Assembly: GCA_045538075.1 (NCBI GenBank)
Contig: JAZSQT010000053.1
Span: 1 to 47,889 of the forward strand
DNA: 47,889 nucleotides
Direction of reading: 5' to 3'
From: JAZSQT01 sp045538075
GTDB lineage: Bacteria > Chrysiogenota > Deferribacteres > Deferribacterales > Mucispirillaceae
Shown here: positions 44,009 to 47,889 of the stretch, piece after piece
How the letters are laid out: every line of letters starts with the position of its first letter
Numbering within the stretch: the first letter of the stretch is position 1
Made by a program: the position numbers and the translations under genes
Notes under the pieces: model-generated
The model's database searches: none
Told to the model about the DNA's origin: nothing
The model's input: the letters and a program-made list of their open reading frames with translations, nothing else

Positions 44009-44446
44009 TTATATATAATACATACTATCACTTTGTATTTTTAAATTTTCTTCTGATAAATTTTGTAAATTTTTAGATTTTAAAAAATCTATAACTACAC
44101 CATTTAATTCTGACCAAAAATCTTTTGCAGAGCATACTTTATATCTATTACAATTTTTAGTGTTAATACAATCTACTGGTGCAATATCGCTTTCTAATAC
44201 CTTTATAATATCGTAGGCAGTAATATCTTTTGCATCTTTACCTAAAATATAACCTCCTTTTGCTCCACGGGCAGAAATAATAAAACCAGCAGTTTTTAAT
44301 GGTAATACTATTTTAGATAGATATTTTTCTGGTATATCTTGAGATAAAGATACTTCTCTCAATAAAATAGGCCTGCCACAATTACTTCTTGTGGCAAGCT
44401 CAATCATAAACCGTAGTCCATAACGGCTTCGTGTAGAAAATTTCAT
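44009..44446 (-). CDS. Rrf2-family regulator with IscR-like cysteine triad
   Basis: The 145-residue winged-helix regulator starts MKFSTRSRYGLRFMIELATR, and the HTH region includes VSLSQDIPEKYLSKIVLPLK. The wing is ARGAKGGYILGK. Cys93, Cys99 and Cys105 (C-x5-C-x5-C) match the iron-sulfur ligands of IscR. The fourth IscR ligand (His three residues after the last Cys) is Lys108 here. It lies 3 bases after metY in a cysK-metY-rrf2 cluster, so it probably controls cysteine/homocysteine synthesis, like CymR, while sensing a cluster or thiol. A candidate operator upstream of cysK is at 46697-46710. Confidence 0.9.
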   Translation of the reverse strand: MKFSTRSRYGLRFMIELATRSNCGRPILLREVSLSQDIPEKYLSKIVLPLKTAGFIISARGAKGGYILGKDAKDITAYDIIKVLESDIAPVDCINTKNCNRYKVCSAKDFWSELNGVVIDFLKSKNLQNLSEENLKIQSDSMYYI

Positions 44447-44449
44447 TAT

Positions 44450-45736
44450 CTATCCTAAGGCTTGATTAATATCGTTAATAATATCATCAATATGTTCTAA
44501 ACCAATAGAAAGCCTTATTAACTCTGGTGGCAAACCAGCTTCTATTTGTTGCGTGTCAGACATTTGAGAATGAGACGTGCTTGCTGGATGTAGTGCAAGA
44601 GATTTTGCATCACCAACATTTGCAAGATGAGAAAAAAGTTTTAACGAGTTTATAAATTTTTCTCCAGCACTTCTACCACCTTTTACGCCAAAAACAACCA
44701 TACCACCAAAACCATTTTTTAAATATTTTTTTGCAATATTATGGCTTGGATCATCATCTAAACCAGGATATCTAACCCATGCAACTTGATTATGATTTTT
44801 TAGAAATTTTGCAACTTGCAAAGCATTCTCTGAGTGGCGAGCCATTCTTAAAGGCAAAGTTTCAATACCTTGAGCTATTTGCCACGCATTATCAGGAGAT
44901 AAGCACGCTCCTAAATTTCTTAAAGGAACAGTTCTAACTCTTAAGGCAAAAGCAATAGGCAAAAGGCTTTCTGGCAAATCGTAAGCCCAACGAAGTCCAT
45001 GATAATTGTTATCTGGTTCAGTAAAAAGTTTAAATTTATTATCTTTCTTCCAATCAAAATTACCAGAATCAGTTATAATCCCGCCTATTGATACGCCATG
45101 CCCTCCATACCATTTTGTAAGAGAGTTAATTACAATATCAGCTCCATGCTCTATAGCTTTTAATAAATAGGGAGTAGTAAAAGTTGAATCTACTACTAAC
45201 GGCAAATGGTATTTTTTTGCAATTTTAGATACTGCTTCAATATCAGCCACATCTAAAGACGGATTGCCAATAGTTTCAATATAAATAAGTTTTGTTTTAT
45301 CGTTAATTGCTTTTTCAAAAGTATCAATATTATTAATATCTGCAAAATTAGCTTTTATTCCAAGTTGAGGTAATATTGCATCAAACATAGTATAAGTGCC
45401 ACCATATAAATTTGACGCAGTAACAATTTCATCACCACTTGATGCAATAGTAATTATTGTATAATGTATGGCACTTGTGCCACTTGCAACAGCAACTGAA
45501 GCCATACCACCTTCAAGAGCAGTAACTCTATCTTCAAGGGCTGCAACTGTAGGGTTAGTAAGTCGGCTATAAATATTGCCTAATTCTTTTAATCCAAACA
45601 AGTTTGCTGCTTGCTCTGTAGAATTAAAAATGAACGATGACGACCTACAAATATCCATCGCCCTAGCTCTTGTAATTGGATTATGCTGGCTACCAGCATG
45701 TATTGCTAATGTTTCTAAATTATAATTTTTACTCAT
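44450..45736 (-). CDS. metY: O-acetylhomoserine sulfhydrylase
   Basis: A PLP enzyme that makes homocysteine from O-acetylhomoserine and sulfide. The start chosen is the ATG at 45736 (MSKNYNLETLAIHAGS), with GAGG six bases upstream lying inside the end of cysK; a TTG at 45751 is less likely. The 428-residue protein has IYSRLTNPT, the long MetY-type insertion with FNLYGG-like ASNLYGGTY, and the PLP lysine in NSLTKWYGGHG. The combination GGHGVSIGG and length favour MetY over cystathionine gamma-synthase. Confidence 0.93.
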   Translation of the reverse strand: MSKNYNLETLAIHAGSQHNPITRARAMDICRSSSFIFNSTEQAANLFGLKELGNIYSRLTNPTVAALEDRVTALEGGMASVAVASGTSAIHYTIITIASSGDEIVTASNLYGGTYTMFDAILPQLGIKANFADINNIDTFEKAINDKTKLIYIETIGNPSLDVADIEAVSKIAKKYHLPLVVDSTFTTPYLLKAIEHGADIVINSLTKWYGGHGVSIGGIITDSGNFDWKKDNKFKLFTEPDNNYHGLRWAYDLPESLLPIAFALRVRTVPLRNLGACLSPDNAWQIAQGIETLPLRMARHSENALQVAKFLKNHNQVAWVRYPGLDDDPSHNIAKKYLKNGFGGMVVFGVKGGRSAGEKFINSLKLFSHLANVGDAKSLALHPASTSHSQMSDTQQIEAGLPPELIRLSIGLEHIDDIINDINQALG

Positions 45737-45737
45737 A

Positions 45738-46661
45738 TTAAGCCTCATCAAATAACCATGTACTTAAGTAACGTTCACCAGTATCTGGAATAACAACTAC
45801 AATTTTTTTGTCTTTATTTTCTTCTCTATTTGATAAATCAATAGCAGCTTTTAATGCAGCTCCAGAAGATATACCAATAAGTAAACCCTCTTTTTTAGCT
45901 GCTTGTCTTGAGGTTTCTCCAGCTTCACCATCATCAACTAAAATAATTTCATCAATAATTTTTGTATTTAAAACTTGTGGAATAAATCCAGCTCCAATAC
46001 CTTGAATTTTATGAGGTCCAGCTTTTCCACCAGATAATACAGGAGACGATTTTGGTTCAACAGCAACTATTTTTATATTTGGATTTTTTTCTTTTAAAAA
46101 CTCTCCTACTCCAGTAAGTGTTCCACCAGTTCCAACAGCAGAAACGAAAATATCAATTTTTCCGTCTGTATCTTCCCAAATTTCTTTAGCAGTAGTGGCT
46201 TTATGTATTTCTTTATTGGCACTATTTGCAAACTGTTGTGGCATAAAAGCACCTTCTGTAGATTTTAAAAGTTCTTCAGCCTTTGCAACAGCACCAGACA
46301 TACCTTTTGCACCTTCAGTTAATACTATTTCTGCACCAAAAATTTTTAAAAGTTTACGTCTTTCAACACTCATAGTTTCAGGCATAGTAAGAATAACTTT
46401 ATATCCTTTAACAGCTGCAACATAAGAAAGACCTATACCAGTATTTCCACTTGTAGGTTCAATTATTACGCCACCTTTTTTTAATATGCCTTTTTTTTCT
46501 GCATCTTCTATTAAAGCAAGTCCAAGCCTATCTTTTACACTTGATAAAGGATTAAACATCTCTAATTTGCCATAAATTTCTGCTTTTCCAGTATTTAACC
46601 CATTAATTTTAACTAATGGAGTATTACCAATCAATTTAGTAATATTTTCTGCTACTCTCAT
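45738..46661 (-). CDS. cysK: Cysteine synthase A
   Basis: O-acetylserine plus sulfide gives cysteine. The 307-residue PLP enzyme has the Schiff-base lysine in NPLSSVKDRLGLALIE, the substrate loop EPTSGNTGIGL, and the phosphate loop VSAVGTGGTLTGVG. A GAGG ribosome site precedes the ATG. It heads the cysK-metY-rrf2 cluster, and metY begins within 2 bases of its stop. The upstream region has a promoter and a short palindrome. Confidence 0.97.
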   Translation of the reverse strand: MRVAENITKLIGNTPLVKINGLNTGKAEIYGKLEMFNPLSSVKDRLGLALIEDAEKKGILKKGGVIIEPTSGNTGIGLSYVAAVKGYKVILTMPETMSVERRKLLKIFGAEIVLTEGAKGMSGAVAKAEELLKSTEGAFMPQQFANSANKEIHKATTAKEIWEDTDGKIDIFVSAVGTGGTLTGVGEFLKEKNPNIKIVAVEPKSSPVLSGGKAGPHKIQGIGAGFIPQVLNTKIIDEIILVDDGEAGETSRQAAKKEGLLIGISSGAALKAAIDLSNREENKDKKIVVVIPDTGERYLSTWLFDEA

Positions 46662-46696
46662 AATAACCTCATAATAAATTCAAAATAAACTCTACC

Positions 46697-46740
46697 ATTT
46701 AGGTCTAAATAGTAGTATATTATTTTATAAAAAAAGTCAA
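46697..46740 (-). promoter_or_regulatory. Candidate cysK promoter and operator
   Basis: On the minus strand TTGACT (46740-46735) is followed by overlapping -10 options, TACTAC at 17 bases or TATACT at 15. Immediately downstream lies the palindrome ATTTAG-GT-CTAAAT (46697-46710), positioned where a repressor such as the neighbouring Rrf2 protein could block transcription. Confidence 0.4.
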
Positions 46741-46902
46741 TACGCTTTTAAGTAAATTTTTAAAATTTAGACTTATTCATAAAAATTAATAAATAAAATT
46801 ATGCTTATTTTTAGTTTGTTGATATTTTTAAGATGTTATTGAAAGTAGTAAGATAGTTTTTAAGTTCAGAAAAATTTTAGTAACATAAATCAAAACAATA
46901 GA

Positions 46903-46928
46903 AAAGGGAGTAATTTCTTACTCCCTTT
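46903..46928 (-). terminator. Orphan intrinsic terminator
   Basis: AAAGGGAGTAA / TTACTCCCTTT form an 11-bp stem with a 4-base loop. On the minus strand a T-rich stretch follows. No intact gene precedes it, only the decayed ORFs at 46944-47213, so it probably marks the end of a lost gene. Confidence 0.7.
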
Positions 46929-47060
46929 ATAATATCCATTGGATTATTTTATTTTACTACTAATAACATTTGTTCTACAATTCTTTGTTAATTTAATTAT
47001 TCTTTTATATAATTCTTTATTACAACAATTATTTGCTGACTTTTATGTTATAATATAAAA

Positions 47061-47213
47061 CTATAATGAATTATTAGTAATTTTTTCTTTCATTGATAAA
47101 GTTTCTCTTTCATGCCAATTTAACCATTTATCAGCACCTTTTTCAATCAATGTAAAAGTTTCTTTTGGCTAATTTATAATTTGAGCTAAATATATAGAAA
47201 TCCGTTTTTTCAT
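47061..47213 (-). pseudogene. Decayed gene remnant of unknown family
   Basis: The minus-strand frame starts at the ATG at 47213 and reads MKKRISIYLAQIIN, then a TAG stop (47171-47169), then an in-frame PKETFTLIEKGADKWLNWHE followed by 15 more residues to a stop at 47061. A further protein-like fragment (ending in NCRTNVISSKIK, stop at 46944) follows on the same strand in another register. Together with the terminator at 46903-46928, this suggests one inactivated gene. I cannot assign a family. The surrounding bases 46741-46902 and 47214-47342 hold nothing recognisable. Confidence 0.35.
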
Positions 47214-47342
47214 TAATCATCTAACATACTCCTAAAATTCTATTTTTAAAGTATATATAAAAAATATAAACCAAGTTTATATATCTTATACATTTTATAT
47301 ACTACTTTTCATTCTTTAGTATATCTAAACCAAGAAAATATT

Positions 47343-47603
47343 AATGTCTATTTGTTCTTTTTTAGTTTCTGATAAAGTATCTCTATCTAATTTTTTCAAA
47401 AAAAGTGCATCTATTTTTGTGGGTTTATCTTTTAATATATTTAATCATTTTTGAGTTATGACAAATGAACCTTTCTCAAAAGGGTCTATTAACCCTGCAT
47501 TCTTTAAATATTGTTTTGCCAACTAATACGATTATACATAGTCTTTTGAACTTTACTAGGCAACCACTTATTTCTCCCTTCGTCTGTTAACTGGTATCGC
47601 CAT
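47343..47603 (-). pseudogene. Broken second copy of mrr
   Basis: Nearly identical at the nucleotide level to the 5' third of the intact mrr gene (7202-7561 region), including the MAIP start and the upstream pyrimidine-rich stretch. Differences are a net 98-base deletion after the first few codons (counterpart of 7451-7550), a one-base loss within the GCCCAACC segment that shifts the frame, and scattered substitutions. The whole nuclease half is absent. It cannot make Mrr. It shows that this family was duplicated, or acquired twice, and then lost here. tRNA-Asp follows about 120 bases away. Confidence 0.9.
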
Positions 47604-47693
47604 ACTCGACTCCTTTTTATTTATCTTATCAAAAAAATAAAAAAATGAAAAATTCAAATATACATAGAGATACAACTTAATAAAATTAGAAAT

Positions 47694-47721
47694 AAAAAAA
47701 GCCTTGCACATGCAAGGCTTT
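47694..47721 (-). terminator. Intrinsic terminator after tRNA-Asp
   Basis: AAAGCCTTGCA / TGCAAGGCTTT form an 11-bp perfect inverted repeat, followed on the minus strand by a run of seven T including the stem end. It begins 4 bases after the tRNA. Confidence 0.9.
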
Positions 47722-47725
47722 AAGA

Positions 47726-47799
47726 CGGGGACGACGAGACTTGAACTCGCGACCTCTGACGTGACAGGCCAGCGTTCTGACCAACTGAACTACGCCCCC
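47726..47799 (-). tRNA. tRNA-Asp (GTC)
   Basis: The 74-nt cloverleaf has acceptor GGGGGCG pairing with CGTCCCC (one G-U) and discriminator G. The D arm is around AGTTCAGTTGGTCAGA. Anticodon stem CTGGC / GTCAG has the loop CTGTCAC (anticodon GTC), and the T arm contains GTTCAAGTC. The 3' CCA is not encoded. Its promoter would lie beyond 47809, where genuine sequence stops. Confidence 0.96.
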
Positions 47800-47809
47800 T
47801 ATTTTTAGG

Positions 47810-47889
47810 AAGTCGGAGGCCAAGCGGTCTTAGGAAGACAACACTTAGCTACAACTCCTTGGCTCCCAGAAAGGAAAGGGGAAGGACAA
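47810..47889. other. Sequencing-adapter contamination (MGI/BGI DNBSEQ type), not genomic
   Basis: From 47810 the sequence matches, from memory, the MGI library adapter beginning AAGTCGGAGGCCAAGCGG and ending TTAGGAAGACAA (47810-47841). Ten bases (47842-47851) look like a sample barcode, and CAACTCCTTGGCTC (47852-47865) begins the second adapter. The final 24 bases agree with the rest of that adapter at many positions but look like low-quality read tail. The region should be trimmed. Confidence 0.93.

Noticed and set aside
1..47809. CRISPR array search by eye
   Set aside because: No set of regularly spaced identical repeats with unique spacers was seen. The three hairpin copies are far apart and lie at gene ends.
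47810..47865. Stem-loop resembling a tRNA or small RNA next to tRNA-Asp
   Set aside because: The pairing arms belong to the two MGI adapter sequences around a barcode, so the structure is artificial.

Overview
This is a very AT-rich bacterial contig carrying mostly housekeeping and biosynthetic genes. The standard genetic code fits, with TAA, TAG and TGA all used as stops. The envelope appears to be diderm: there is a tgt-yajC-secD-secF cluster, a twin-arginine exported protein, a lipoprotein, periplasmic PepSY-like proteins and a membrane-anchored M23 peptidase. The separate glycyl-tRNA synthetase alpha chain, the type 2 PyrF and the overall gene style make a gut Deferribacterota member (Mucispirillum-like) my best guess. 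That is an impression from protein resemblance, not a search result. The last 80 bases are not genomic: they match the MGI/DNBSEQ library adapters. The true contig therefore ends near 47809, and the source is probably a metagenome assembly.

Layout. 1-3.7 kb: the edge of a transposase gene and a large Ig-repeat lipoprotein whose promoter contains a 17-base homopolymer. 3.8-6.4 kb: pyrF-pyrE facing a Tat-exported DUF362 protein. 6.7-7.8 kb: an Mrr-type restriction endonuclease beside a truncated DUF262 (GmrSD-type) remnant. 7.9-9.8 kb: tmRNA (ssrA), two tandem PepSY-like periplasmic proteins and smpB. 10-13.9 kb: dapF-dapA-dapB plus a CNNM/CorC-type transporter. 13.9-16.1 kb: argC-argJ.

16.3-21.9 kb is the accessory part. 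It holds a DUF167 protein, an Xre regulator with a palindromic candidate operator, a small Cys-containing exported protein, a 48-residue membrane peptide, and a two-gene module. That module is a RecD-like helicase with an altered Walker A and a duplicated C-terminal domain, followed by a TPR protein with an OB/cold-shock-like tail. It is the best candidate here for an undescribed system, possibly defence or nucleic-acid surveillance. No function can be proved from the sequence.

21.9-34.5 kb is a long minus-strand stretch: mce, pcrA, a ClC channel, glmU, an M23 peptidase, proS, then secF-secD-yajC-tgt. 34.7-43.97 kb: an AAA/DUF4143 ATPase, lysS, recO, mgtE, then argD-argF-argG-glyQ. 44-46.7 kb: a sulfur cluster (cysK-metY-rrf2) whose regulator has an IscR-like cysteine triad. 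46.7-47.8 kb is decayed DNA (a gene remnant and a broken second copy of mrr) followed by tRNA-Asp.

Arginine synthesis is split into two clusters on opposite strands (argCJ, argDFG). Lysine/DAP, UMP and cysteine/homocysteine synthesis are represented, so the organism makes several amino acids and pyrimidines itself. A hairpin element of about 44 bases with conserved flanks occurs three times (near 106, 5395 and 21868), each time just after a gene. No CRISPR array, prophage or rRNA was seen.
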